Below are positions 26,636 through 35,733 of a stretch of 64,000 nucleotides of DNA, one piece after another. Position numbers and translations under genes: made by a program. The stretch's first letter is position 1, and each line of letters opens with the position of its first letter. The DNA is from JAUZOB01 sp963692465 (GTDB lineage: Bacteria; Bacteroidota; Bacteroidia; Bacteroidales; Prolixibacteraceae), in the NCBI GenBank assembly GCA_963692465.1, contig OY829943.1, forward strand, positions 2,232,001 to 2,296,000, written 5' to 3'. The notes below the pieces were generated by a model. That model was not told the origin of the DNA, made no database searches, and worked only from the letters and a program-made list of their open reading frames with translations.

Positions 26636-28120
26636 ATGACTGAATCAATAATTAATTTCGATTTACCTGAGGCTGGCGGATCAATCATCAAAGTTATTGG
26701 TGTTGGTGGCGGTGGTGGTAATGCTGTAAATCATATGTTCCACCAAGGGATTAAAGACGTTGAGTTTATGATTTGCAATACGGATGCTCAGGTATTAGCC
26801 GATAGTCCCATAGAGCTTAAAGTCCAGTTGGGTGCCTCTCTTACAGAGGGAAGAGGAGCAGGAAACAAACCAGAAATGGGGAGAGAAGCAGCTATTGAAA
26901 ATATCAATGATGTAAAAGAAATACTTCAGAATAATACGAAGATGATTTTTATCACTGCCGGAATGGGCGGTGGTACAGGTACCGGAGCTGCTCCTGTTAT
27001 CGCTGAAGCTGCTCGTGAGATGGGGCTATTAACCGTCGCTATTGTTACTATCCCTTTTAGAAATGAGGGGCGTCGGCGCATTAACCAGGCTCTGGAAGGA
27101 ATCCGTGCTCTTGAAGGAAACGTTGATTCTTTGCTTGTCATCAATAATGAGAAAATCCGGGAAATGTATGGTGATTTTAAAATATCTGAAGCTTTTGCTA
27201 AGGCAGATGATGTATTGGCGACGGCAGCGAAAGGTATTGCAGAAATAATAACAGTACACGGATACATTAATGTTGATTTTGCAGATGTAGAGACAGTTAT
27301 GCGTAATAGCGGTGTCTCATTAATGGGGTCTGCATGTGCGACTGGTGAAAATCGGGCTTTAAAGGCCGTTGAAGAAGCTTTAAGTTCTCCTTTATTGAAT
27401 AATAACGATATTACTGGGGCTAAAAATATCCTTCTAAATATTACCTCTGGAGAAGGAGATTTTGAGGTTACTATGGATGAGGTTGGTCAGATTACGGACT
27501 ATGTACAAAAACGATCAGGACATGCTGCTGATTTAATTTGGGGAAATGGAGTTGATGAATCGCTAAATGAAGAGATTTGTGTTACAATTATTGCTACGGG
27601 CTTTAATACCAGCAGTATTCCAGAGATGTTGGCTGCGCAAAAAAAGGAAAAAACCTATATTCCTTTAGATGATGATTCACAAGAGGATAGTGATTTTGAT
27701 GCTATAAATCGGCATGATTTTGATGAGGAAGATCAATATGCTTCAGATAAAGAAGTAATTGATTATGTTGACAGTGATGAGGATGAAGAGTCAAGAACAA
27801 TAGAGTTCTCTGTTAAATCGACAGAACCAGATGAATTTGAAAATTTGTATGGAAAGAAAAAGGTCGATCCGTGGCCGTTATCACCCAAAGACGAGATGGA
27901 GAAGAATGTTTCTTTAAAAGTTGATTTTCATGAAGTAACAGAGGAATCCATAACAGAGATCGAGAACGTTCCTGCATTTAAAAGGAAAAGTTTTAAGATA
28001 AAGGAAGATGGAGTGATAAAAACAGAGGAAAATATTTCCAGATATTCATTGCATGAGGATAAGGATAAGAATCCTCAGTTTCGCAAGGATAATCCTTATT
28101 TACATGATAATGTTGATTAA
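26636..28120 (+). CDS. ftsZ: Cell division GTPase FtsZ (canonical copy)
   Basis: FtsZ is a 494-residue Z-ring GTPase. The core has GVGGGGGNAVNHM, GGGTGTG at 111-117 and T7 loop NVDFAD at 212-217, with long stretches typical of Bacteroidota FtsZ (SPLLNNNDITGAKNILLNI). An acidic linker of about 170 residues, rich in Asp and Glu, leads to the terminal peptide NPYLHDNVD, the form usual for this phylum and expected to bind FtsA. It is followed by the GatB/YqeY gene after 2 bases. As the second of two tandem ftsZ genes it is taken as the main copy because of the tail. Confidence 0.96.
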   Translation: MTESIINFDLPEAGGSIIKVIGVGGGGGNAVNHMFHQGIKDVEFMICNTDAQVLADSPIELKVQLGASLTEGRGAGNKPEMGREAAIENINDVKEILQNNTKMIFITAGMGGGTGTGAAPVIAEAAREMGLLTVAIVTIPFRNEGRRRINQALEGIRALEGNVDSLLVINNEKIREMYGDFKISEAFAKADDVLATAAKGIAEIITVHGYINVDFADVETVMRNSGVSLMGSACATGENRALKAVEEALSSPLLNNNDITGAKNILLNITSGEGDFEVTMDEVGQITDYVQKRSGHAADLIWGNGVDESLNEEICVTIIATGFNTSSIPEMLAAQKKEKTYIPLDDDSQEDSDFDAINRHDFDEEDQYASDKEVIDYVDSDEDEESRTIEFSVKSTEPDEFENLYGKKKVDPWPLSPKDEMEKNVSLKVDFHEVTEESITEIENVPAFKRKSFKIKEDGVIKTEENISRYSLHEDKDKNPQFRKDNPYLHDNVD

Positions 28121-28122
28121 TA

Positions 28123-28584
28123 ATGAATAATAAGATGAGTTTATTTGAAGAAATTAATGGAGACATAAAAACTGCAATGCTTGCTCGTGAAAAGGGAAAG
28201 CTAGAAGCTCTCCGTAATATAAAGAAAGTATTACTTGAAATTAAAACATCAAAGGGGCACGACGATAATTTATCTGACGAGGATGCAATTAAGGCTATAC
28301 AGAAGTTAGTTAAACAAGGTAAAGATTCGGCTTCTATTTATAAATCTCAGAATCGAGATGATCTGTATCAAGAAGAGATGGATCAAGTACTTGTTATGGA
28401 GAAGTATTTACCGAAGCAGCTTTCTGAGCAAGAGCTTCATGATGCGATCCAGAGTATTATTTTGAGATTAGGAGTAACATCTCTTAAGGAAATGGGAAAG
28501 ATAATGGGAATTGCGAATAAAGAACTTGCAGGGAAGGCTGATGGTAAGGCAATTTCTAATGTGATAAAATTGATTCTTAAGTAA
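28123..28584 (+). CDS. GatB/YqeY domain-containing protein
   Basis: This is a 153-residue cytoplasmic protein of the YqeY family, which shares the helical tail domain of the amidotransferase subunit GatB and may bind tRNA. Recognisable parts are MLAREKGKLEALRNIKK, a middle region rich in Lys and Gln, and the C-terminal half MGKIMGIANKELAGKADGK, the GatB/YqeY signature. It closes the dcw transcript 2 bases after ftsZ, as is often the case in this phylum, and a strong terminator follows. Its cellular role is not established. Confidence 0.9.
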   Translation: MNNKMSLFEEINGDIKTAMLAREKGKLEALRNIKKVLLEIKTSKGHDDNLSDEDAIKAIQKLVKQGKDSASIYKSQNRDDLYQEEMDQVLVMEKYLPKQLSEQELHDAIQSIILRLGVTSLKEMGKIMGIANKELAGKADGKAISNVIKLILK

Positions 28585-28613
28585 ATATAGCTTCATAGAG
28601 AAAGTATAGGCAT

Positions 28614-28651
28614 AAAAAAAGGGGTTGTTTTTTTAAACAACCCCTTTTTTT
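28614..28651. terminator. Strong bidirectional terminator
   Basis: A perfect stem (AAAAGGGGTTGTTT-type arm against its complement, around 28614-28630 and 28636-28651) with a T-only loop is flanked by A and T runs. It ends both the dcw operon and the convergent minus-strand operon. Confidence 0.93.
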
Positions 28652-28660
28652 ATATCTGAT

Positions 28661-30778
28661 TTAGAAAAACTTAATTCGTTCATCTTCGATTTTAGCAGCT
28701 TTGCGAAGAACCTCAAAAGCCTGGAAGGACGCACGATATTGCATCATTTGATTAAGTCGGTATTGTTCTGTTCTGTAGTCTCTATCATTGCCTTCATTTA
28801 CAGCAGAAACATTAACAACATACACTCCAGTATAACCTTTTATCGGTTTTGAAAGTTTGTTAACAGGTAAACTTGTTGCAGTTCCTATTACTGCAGGTTC
28901 AATACCTACATTTGGAAGCGCATAACTTTGAAAATTAATGTCATTTGCTTCCAATACAGGAGAACCTAATATGCTTGCCAGTTGATTAATGTCTCTCGTT
29001 TGTTTCAACGCATTATCTGTTTTATTTTTTAGTAGATCAAGTTTTTTGTCTTGTTTTACTGCAGCATATATTTTATTTCTTACATCATTAAGAGGAGCAT
29101 ATCCGTCTTCTTTAATGTCTGTTAATGTTGCGATCGCAAAGGCGTTGCTCATTTCAAAAATAGGAGAATCGTCATCAGTTGTAACAATTTTTCCTTTTTT
29201 AGCCTTAAACGCTGCACGAATAAGGATTCTACTATCTGGTAACCCCGCAATAGCCTTATCTGAAGTTTGAATATTGGCAGAGTGTTTGGCTAATCTCCAT
29301 TTAACGATGGCATTGTCAAATGCCTCTTTGGTTGTATTTGATGCTGCAAACTGATTCGCTTTGGTAAAAATGCTTTGATAGGTCTCAGAGCTAGGATTAA
29401 CGGCTCTCTCAACAACAGCCAATTGAACGTGAGGTTGAACTTGTCCTTTCCCTGTAACTTTAATAATGTGAATTCCATATTGAGTCTTAATCACTTTTAG
29501 TCCCCCGACTGGAGTATCAAAGCAAGCATCTTCAAAGGTTTTAATCGTACTTGTATGTCCTACCCAACCTAAGTCTCCTCCTTTTGCAGCGGATCCCTGA
29601 TCCTGAGAATATTGGGCTGCAAGTTTTTCGAAACTCGCTCCTTTCTCAATAAGCTTTTTTAAGCTATCAGCTTTAGCCTGTGCATTAGCTAGATCTGCGG
29701 CGCTAGTAGGGCGAATAAGAATATGGCTAACGTGAGCAGAGTCTGCCATTGATTTAACAGCATTAATTTTTAGAATCTTCCATGTATTTCCTTCTCTGTA
29801 TGGCCCATAGATAGAACCTACTCCAGAAGAAAATGCCCAATTGGCGATTTGCTGAGGAAGTTGTGTCTTTTTAATAAAAACATTGGAGAAAGGAACATCA
29901 GAATTTAAATTGACAAACTGAGTATTGTCTTTTGTTGCCTGAAATTCGATTTTGCGTGCATCAACCCACTTTTGTGCGGTGGCTTCATCTTGTGCTGAAG
30001 GGGCAATGTTGAAAATAACGTAATCAATAGAGCGGCTGCTACTTTGTTTAAATTCTTCTTTATGCTTATCGTAATAAGCCTGGATATCCTTGTCCTCAAC
30101 TTTGACTGCTCCATCAGGAATGAGATTTACATCCTGGCGGATAAATTTAAAATTGACGACATGATTCTTTTCGTTAAGACTCTCTTTTGCTTCCATTGAG
30201 GTCACGTAAAGACCTTTGCTAATGAGTGTGTTGTATTTTGTAAAGAGTCTCTCATTTGTTATTTGTTTCTCAATGTACATCCAGTACGCTTTTTGTTTCC
30301 CGGTAGGATCTGCGTCAAGATTTTTTAAGAATTGGATAATAGCAGCCCGATTAACCTGTCCTGTTGCTGGATCACGGAATAATTGTTGTACAATTGGATG
30401 AATGTTCTTCCCTTGAACCATATCAAATAATTCATCGGCACTAACTCCAATTCCAATTTTCTTATAAACTTTTCCCATGATTATTTCGCGAACCATGTTT
30501 TGCCAAGTTTGTTCCCTGAGCTGTTCCATCGTGTTCTCATCAAGGGAATTTTGTCCTGTATTCAATTTGACGATTTCGGCGAGTTCGTCTACTTTCTGTT
30601 CAAAATCAGGGTACTTAATGGATTCGCCAGCTATTTTGGCAATCTCAAGTTTACGGCCACGCATCAGAGAGTTACTTGAAGTAAGCATATCTCCCAGAAT
30701 AAAGGCTAACAAAGCAAAACCAATCACCACCGCAACTAAAACTCCGGCGCGGGTTCTTATGCGTTCTAATGTTGCCAT
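28661..30778 (-). CDS. PpiD/SurA-like peptidyl-prolyl isomerase, membrane anchored
   Basis: This is a 705-residue envelope chaperone. One N-terminal transmembrane helix (about 12-32) precedes a SurA_N/PpiD-type chaperone domain. A parvulin domain (about 345-445) has VSHILIRPTSA, the AAQYSQDQGSAAKGGDLGWVG core and YGIHIIKVTGKG. A second, more degenerate parvulin-like stretch follows. The architecture matches PpiD, which helps outer-membrane proteins leave the inner membrane. It is the last gene of the nadB-to-ppiD run, 90 bases after the CBS/CorC gene. Confidence 0.9.
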   Translation of the reverse strand: MATLERIRTRAGVLVAVVIGFALLAFILGDMLTSSNSLMRGRKLEIAKIAGESIKYPDFEQKVDELAEIVKLNTGQNSLDENTMEQLREQTWQNMVREIIMGKVYKKIGIGVSADELFDMVQGKNIHPIVQQLFRDPATGQVNRAAIIQFLKNLDADPTGKQKAYWMYIEKQITNERLFTKYNTLISKGLYVTSMEAKESLNEKNHVVNFKFIRQDVNLIPDGAVKVEDKDIQAYYDKHKEEFKQSSSRSIDYVIFNIAPSAQDEATAQKWVDARKIEFQATKDNTQFVNLNSDVPFSNVFIKKTQLPQQIANWAFSSGVGSIYGPYREGNTWKILKINAVKSMADSAHVSHILIRPTSAADLANAQAKADSLKKLIEKGASFEKLAAQYSQDQGSAAKGGDLGWVGHTSTIKTFEDACFDTPVGGLKVIKTQYGIHIIKVTGKGQVQPHVQLAVVERAVNPSSETYQSIFTKANQFAASNTTKEAFDNAIVKWRLAKHSANIQTSDKAIAGLPDSRILIRAAFKAKKGKIVTTDDDSPIFEMSNAFAIATLTDIKEDGYAPLNDVRNKIYAAVKQDKKLDLLKNKTDNALKQTRDINQLASILGSPVLEANDINFQSYALPNVGIEPAVIGTATSLPVNKLSKPIKGYTGVYVVNVSAVNEGNDRDYRTEQYRLNQMMQYRASFQAFEVLRKAAKIEDERIKFF

Positions 30779-30868
30779 TATAAATTTCTATTAAATATTA
30801 TTGTTAATCGTAAAAATATTTTGAGGTACGAAGTTAGTAAATTAAAATAATTCACCTAAAAATTAATC

Positions 30869-32143
30869 TTATTTTTGAGAGAAGTCAACTATTTTAAGTT
30901 GGACCAGTTCTATTTTTGTGTTTGAGGCCTTAATGATTTTTAATTCATATTGTCGTATTTGGATAATTGTATTAATCTTAGGTATACTTTCATATTCGAA
31001 CAAGATGAATCCAGCCAATGTTTCGTAGCTATCAGAGATAGGAAGATTAAAGTGATATTTTTCGTTAAGCATATCAATTTCAAGTCTTCCGGCAAAAAGG
31101 TATTCGTTTGGACTAAGTTGTTTATCGATGAGTTCATCGGTGTCATGTTCATCTGCTATTTCTCCGAAAATCTCTTCAATAATATCTTCTGTTGTAACCA
31201 TTCCGGATGTGCCGCCAAATTCGTCAACAATAATTGCCACACTTCGGTGTTGCTGAATGAATTGGCTTAATAGTTTACTGGCGGACATCGTTTCCGGGAC
31301 TGTGATGACCGGATTGATTCTTGAATTTAGTGATTGGGGATTTTTAAAAAGTTCTGAAGAATGAATATATCCAATCACATTGTCAATATTTCCCTTGTAT
31401 ATAAGGATTTTGGAAAATCCTGTTTGAATGAATTTTTCATGGAGTTGTTCGATGGTTGTTTCTGTGTCGACCGCAATCATTTCGGTTCTGGGGATCATAC
31501 ATTCTCTTAGTTTAACTTTTGAGAAGTCTAAGGCGTTCTGAAAAAGCTTTACTTCATGTTCAACGGGAAGAGAGCTATTATTTCCATTATTTTGATTTTC
31601 CCGAATAAGATAGTCAAGATCAATTCGGCTAAACATCTTTCGATGATCATTTTTGTGCAAGTTTACTTTGAAAAATATTTTGAGTATGAAACGGGACAAC
31701 CCGATAACAAATGCGGTTATCGGATAGAAAAGAAAATAGAAAAATCCTATTGGAACAGCAAAAAGCCGTAATGCAAAGTACGGATTGAGATTAAATAGTG
31801 TTTTAGGAATAAATTCTCCTAAAAACAGGATAATGATTGTTGATAAAAATGTTTGAATGAGTAAAATAAATATTTCGTTATGAATGTAATCTGCGACGAC
31901 TGGTTCGAATATTTTTGAGAATGCAATTCCGTAGATTACTAATGCAACATTATTACCCACAAGCATTGTTGATAGGTATTGTCCTGGATTTTTGTTGAAA
32001 GAACTAAAAAAGAATGCAAATACAGGGTTTTGTTTCTTCTCTAGTTCAAGACGAAGTTTGTTTGAAGAAACAAATGCAATCTCCATTCCGGAAAAAAAGG
32101 CCGAAAAAAAGATTGAAATAACTATAACAACAGATATGCTCAT
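30869..32143 (-). CDS. CNNM/CBS/CorC-domain membrane protein (hemolysin C family)
   Basis: This 424-residue protein has a CNNM/DUF21 membrane domain with about four helices (1-150), two CBS domains (about 210-330; MIPRTEMIAVD and SVAIIVDEFGGTSGMVTTEDIIEEIFGEI split over the pair) and a C-terminal CorC-HlyC domain (about 345-424; AGRLEIDMLNEKY). Relatives take part in magnesium or cobalt efflux; the hemolysin label is historical. The gene begins 1 base after lptC. The substrate cannot be told from the sequence. Confidence 0.9.
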   Translation of the reverse strand: MSISVVIVISIFFSAFFSGMEIAFVSSNKLRLELEKKQNPVFAFFFSSFNKNPGQYLSTMLVGNNVALVIYGIAFSKIFEPVVADYIHNEIFILLIQTFLSTIIILFLGEFIPKTLFNLNPYFALRLFAVPIGFFYFLFYPITAFVIGLSRFILKIFFKVNLHKNDHRKMFSRIDLDYLIRENQNNGNNSSLPVEHEVKLFQNALDFSKVKLRECMIPRTEMIAVDTETTIEQLHEKFIQTGFSKILIYKGNIDNVIGYIHSSELFKNPQSLNSRINPVITVPETMSASKLLSQFIQQHRSVAIIVDEFGGTSGMVTTEDIIEEIFGEIADEHDTDELIDKQLSPNEYLFAGRLEIDMLNEKYHFNLPISDSYETLAGFILFEYESIPKINTIIQIRQYELKIIKASNTKIELVQLKIVDFSQK

Positions 32144-32144
32144 C

Positions 32145-32738
32145 CTACTGACTTACATTCACATAAATTAACGCTTTAATATCAAAAAACATCGCATTCT
32201 TAAAATTTGGATCGGATTGAAATCCTTTTGATTTTACAATTTGCCCTCCTTGTTTGAACTGAATCATTTCCTGAGAGTAAATCTTGGCGTTTTTATCATC
32301 CCAGATTAATTGTTCTGTGTTAAGCGTGTCTTTTTGGTCATTACAGCCCACAACATGTTTTAGGAATATCCATTTTCGATCATCTATATAGTATTTTGCA
32401 TATTCTGCTTTAATACTGGAGGCAATTCTTGTTTTTTTGTCGTAACGTTCAATGAGAAGTCCTTTCGGAAAGTTATAATAAGACTGCTGTCCTTTAGGAT
32501 TGTATTTGTCCGCAAAAGGGGCAGTTAATCTCCCAACAATCAAAGAAGAATCAGACATTGATCCCTTTAAGTCAATGATGGAAAGTTCAGGAAGTAGATA
32601 TTTTCGGGATAGTTGTCTGTCTTGTTTTACATCACTGCCACATGCTGAAAATAGAAGGAATAAGGAGGAAATGAATATTATAAAGATTACTGAATGTTGA
32701 CAAGTTCTGTTCTTATGAAATATCGCAAAATAATTCAT
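32145..32738 (-). CDS. lptC: LPS export protein LptC-like lipoprotein
   Basis: This is a protein of about 197 residues with an N-terminal hydrophobic segment ending in a lipobox-like FSAC (Cys33), so it is probably an inner-membrane or periplasm-facing lipoprotein. The remainder is beta-rich (RYDKKTRIASSIKAEYAKYY, IYSQEMIQFKQGGQIVKSKGF) in the LptC/OstA style, forming part of the bridge that carries LPS to the outer membrane. Starts at 32753 and 32738 are both possible; I chose the second. It precedes the CBS/CorC gene by 1 base. Confidence 0.75.
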   Translation of the reverse strand: MNYFAIFHKNRTCQHSVIFIIFISSLFLLFSACGSDVKQDRQLSRKYLLPELSIIDLKGSMSDSSLIVGRLTAPFADKYNPKGQQSYYNFPKGLLIERYDKKTRIASSIKAEYAKYYIDDRKWIFLKHVVGCNDQKDTLNTEQLIWDDKNAKIYSQEMIQFKQGGQIVKSKGFQSDPNFKNAMFFDIKALIYVNVSQ

Positions 32739-32859
32739 CTTTAGTGGTCTCATTATTATTTCTCAAAAATACAAAAATCTCTTCCTTTAAATATATGAAA
32801 ATTTAAAAGAAGAGAATTCTAAAAGTCGTTGTGAATTTTATTTTAAAAATATTACATTA

Positions 32860-34170
32860 TTAATCGAATTTTCGTTTTAAGAACCAATTCTCATATAAGC
32901 TGAAACTTAGGTTAAATCTCACGAAATTTTCTTGAATAAGGTCATATTGGGTTGTGCCTTTTCGTCCAACTTCAATGGAAAAATTGATCATTGAACTACG
33001 CATGGCATTGGTCGGATTAACAACCGGTATTCCCAATCCCATTGTTAGTCCATATTCTGTGATTTGGTGATCGTTTACCTTGACGTATGACTGATTATAA
33101 TAGCCACCCAAGCGATAGGATAAATGAGCTAAACGGCTATGAAGAGAGTATCTGTCCGGAATATATTCTATTCCCGCGTTAATCGTTCGGCTTAATGTCA
33201 GGTTCGGATCTTTTTCTCCTAAGAAGAGCGCCTTTTTCCAGTCTTGAGTTTTGAAGTCAATTCCGGCAGAGAACTTATCTTTAACATCATACATTACTCC
33301 AATACCTAATGATCCCGGTATTTTAGTCCGACCATTTGTTATGTTCTTTACGTCTATGGTATCAGAGCTGTAACTCTCATAGATCCTGGTTTTTTGGTAG
33401 TAATAGTCTGCTGCTAATGTTGCAGGGCTTTGAAAAACTGCTCCTATTGTCAGGCTTCTATCCTTTTTCAAATTAATTCTATATTGCAATCCATAATCAA
33501 AAGTAAAATTTCGATAACGGGTGTTATCTGATGTCTCAACAGTAAATGCACCGGGAACGGTATTTGTAGCACCGGTAGTACTTGATGTTCCTGTAAAACT
33601 GTTATAAGAAACGTGTCCTATGTTTCCAAAAAGGAAATTGACATTGGCTCCGACCGAAAGATTCTTAAGAATATAAAATGAGTTTCCGATAAAGAATTTA
33701 GATAAAGTCCCGGTTCCTATATATTGATTCTCTACATAGTTGAGAACATTAGACGCAACTTGTTCATGCATTTCATAACCGGCATCAGAATAGGGGGCAA
33801 GTCCGAATGCGGCGCCCCACCAATGAGTTACCGGAAAGCTAAAGGCGAAATCCTGTAAATTGACATTGTGATTATGCTCTGATTGCTGTGAGTTTTTCAT
33901 GGTTGTATATTTCCCATCTATTCCTGCTTCAAAGACAAAAGAGATCGAATCAACCGCACTATAAGATGCCGGGTTAGCAAAATTGACCTGAAGATCATTT
34001 CTAGATCCAAGGGAAACGCCTCCCATTCCTGCACTTCTTCCATAAAAATTGGGATGAATATCTCCTAGCCCATAACGAGAATATGGAGAAGTGGTGTTTT
34101 GATTCTGAGCAAAAGAACCAATAGATAACACCGTCAGGAAAATAATAATAGCTATTTTTTTAATGTGCAT
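32860..34170 (-). CDS. Outer-membrane beta-barrel protein of unknown function
   Basis: This is a 436-residue exported protein with a signal peptide at 1-21 ending in SFAQ. The mature start NTTSPYSRYGLGDIHPNFYGRS and the GMGG motif, followed by alternating polar/hydrophobic strands and a terminal aromatic residue pattern, suggest an outer-membrane barrel, perhaps distantly FadL-like. Its start overlaps the end of coaX by 11 bases, a gene neighbourhood seen in other Bacteroidota. The substrate is unknown. A gap of about 120 bases before lptC holds no gene. Confidence 0.75.
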   Translation of the reverse strand: MHIKKIAIIIFLTVLSIGSFAQNQNTTSPYSRYGLGDIHPNFYGRSAGMGGVSLGSRNDLQVNFANPASYSAVDSISFVFEAGIDGKYTTMKNSQQSEHNHNVNLQDFAFSFPVTHWWGAAFGLAPYSDAGYEMHEQVASNVLNYVENQYIGTGTLSKFFIGNSFYILKNLSVGANVNFLFGNIGHVSYNSFTGTSSTTGATNTVPGAFTVETSDNTRYRNFTFDYGLQYRINLKKDRSLTIGAVFQSPATLAADYYYQKTRIYESYSSDTIDVKNITNGRTKIPGSLGIGVMYDVKDKFSAGIDFKTQDWKKALFLGEKDPNLTLSRTINAGIEYIPDRYSLHSRLAHLSYRLGGYYNQSYVKVNDHQITEYGLTMGLGIPVVNPTNAMRSSMINFSIEVGRKGTTQYDLIQENFVRFNLSFSLYENWFLKRKFD

Positions 34171-34885
34171 TGTATTCCAGAATTCGGTTTAAGCCAATTA
34201 AGGTAAGATTCATATTTACAAAGATGGAACTTTTTAGCATTCCTGCAAAGAAAATTGCATCACCGCCAGATAATAATGTTTTAATATTGGGATATTTATG
34301 GGCGAACTGATTTTGATAACTTTCAATTTCACCTTTCATCCCCATTACGACTCCGGTTCTGATTGCAGATTCAGTGTCCTTTGCCGGAATCTGACAGTGC
34401 CCGACTTGACTAACGAGCGGCAGGCGACCAGTGAACTGGTGTAAGGCCTTAAAACGCATCGATAATCCCGGAGAGATCAATCCTCCTTCATAGCAGTTTT
34501 GAATGATAAGCTCGAAGGTGATAGCTGTTCCTGCGTCAATAACCAATATGTCTTCTCCAGGGAAAAGAGTGTTGGCCCCAATAGCGATTGCCAATCTATC
34601 AAGTCCCAGTGTCTCCTGAGATTCGTAGTTGTTTTTAATTGGAACAGGTGTTTCGTGAGTATACTTGACATAGTGGGGAATCATTTTTTCAAGCAAGATG
34701 TCGATCTTTTCAGGATAGTCAATAGTGCTTGAAAGAATTGCTTTTCCGATAGAAGGATATTCGTTCATTAAAAGTTGCAATTCTTTTTCTCCTATTTGAT
34801 CAATCGGAAATTTAATAACAAGTTCATCTTGATTAAAAAGTCCGATTTTTGTAAGAGTATTCCCGATATCGATTGTAAGGTTCAT
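34160..34885 (-). CDS. coaX: Type III pantothenate kinase CoaX
   Basis: CoaX is a 241-residue ASKHA-fold kinase that performs the first step of coenzyme A synthesis. The phosphate 1 motif IDIGNTLTK starts at residue 5, the pantothenate region is LGLDRLAIAIGA, and VIDAGTAITFE is the phosphate 2 motif. GGLISPG and LLSGGDA follow. Length and motifs are typical; type III kinases are not inhibited by CoA. It starts 4 bases after nadC and overlaps the outer-membrane protein gene. Confidence 0.95.
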   Translation of the reverse strand: MNLTIDIGNTLTKIGLFNQDELVIKFPIDQIGEKELQLLMNEYPSIGKAILSSTIDYPEKIDILLEKMIPHYVKYTHETPVPIKNNYESQETLGLDRLAIAIGANTLFPGEDILVIDAGTAITFELIIQNCYEGGLISPGLSMRFKALHQFTGRLPLVSQVGHCQIPAKDTESAIRTGVVMGMKGEIESYQNQFAHKYPNIKTLLSGGDAIFFAGMLKSSIFVNMNLTLIGLNRILEYNAH

Positions 34886-34889
34886 TCGC

Positions 34890-35732
34890 CTAGTTTTCGA
34901 TGTTCATACTAATATCTAATGCAGTCACAGAATGAGTGAGTGCTCCGATAGAGATAAAATCGACTCCGGTTGCTGCAACATCCCGAATCCTTTGTATTGT
35001 CATATTTCCAGAAGCTTCAACTTTCGCTTTGTGATTAATCAGTTTAACTGCCTTATTCATTGTTGTGTTGTCCATGTTATCAAGCATGATAATATCTGGA
35101 TTAACCGCTAATGCTTCCTGAACTTCGTTTAATGTTGTTGTCTCAACTTCTATTTTTATAGTTGGGTTAATTCTAGCTCGCACCTCATTAACGGCATGAG
35201 TGATACTTCCGGCAACTTTGATGTGGTTATCTTTAATCATAACCATATCGAAAAGGCCAATTCGATGATTTGTCCCTCCGCCCAATGAAACAGCATATTT
35301 GTCAAGAAGTCGCAGTCCCGGAACCGTTTTCCGAGTGTCTAGTATCTTGGTGTCTGATTCTTTGACTGCATTAACAAACGTGGAAGTTGCAGTAGCAATC
35401 CCCGACATTCGTTGGAGAAAATTCAATGCCGTTCTTTCTCCTGTAAGTAAAGCCCTGAAAGAACCTTCGATTTTTGCAATTAGAGTTCCTTTTTCTACAA
35501 AGTCTCCGTCATCGACGAAATTCTTCCAGATAATATTGGGATCTAGTTTTCGAAAGACTTGCTCTGCAATTTCGAGTCCAGCGATTACCCCAGAAGCTTT
35601 TGTTGTCAGTGTCGCTGACGTTTTTGCTTCGACAGGGATAAGCGAATTTGTCGTTATATCTCCATCTCCAATATCTTCTCGGAGGGCAAGTTCGAGAATC
35701 GGATCAATAGATTTTAAATCAAAATGAGCCAT
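34890..35732 (-). CDS. nadC: Nicotinate-nucleotide pyrophosphorylase (quinolinate PRTase) NadC
   Basis: NadC is a 280-residue enzyme that converts quinolinate and PRPP to nicotinate mononucleotide. Signatures: ALREDIGDGDITT at the N-terminus, LNFLQRMSGIAT, the active-site block DTRKTVPGLRLLDKYAV, GGGTNHRIGLFD and the C-terminal EASGNMTIQRI and ISIGALTHS. It starts 1 base after nadB, so the two steps are co-expressed. nadA, the quinolinate synthase between them in the pathway, is absent here. Confidence 0.96.
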   Translation of the reverse strand: MAHFDLKSIDPILELALREDIGDGDITTNSLIPVEAKTSATLTTKASGVIAGLEIAEQVFRKLDPNIIWKNFVDDGDFVEKGTLIAKIEGSFRALLTGERTALNFLQRMSGIATATSTFVNAVKESDTKILDTRKTVPGLRLLDKYAVSLGGGTNHRIGLFDMVMIKDNHIKVAGSITHAVNEVRARINPTIKIEVETTTLNEVQEALAVNPDIIMLDNMDNTTMNKAVKLINHKAKVEASGNMTIQRIRDVAATGVDFISIGALTHSVTALDISMNIEN

Positions 35733-35733
35733 A

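Noticed and set aside
25311..28120. Tandem ftsZ as an assembly duplication
   Set aside because: The two genes differ throughout in sequence, length and tail, so they are not repeated copies of the same read data.
35299..35727. 142-codon open frame on the plus strand opposite nadC
   Set aside because: It is antisense to conserved NadC motifs; its Ser-rich translation matches no family I recognise.
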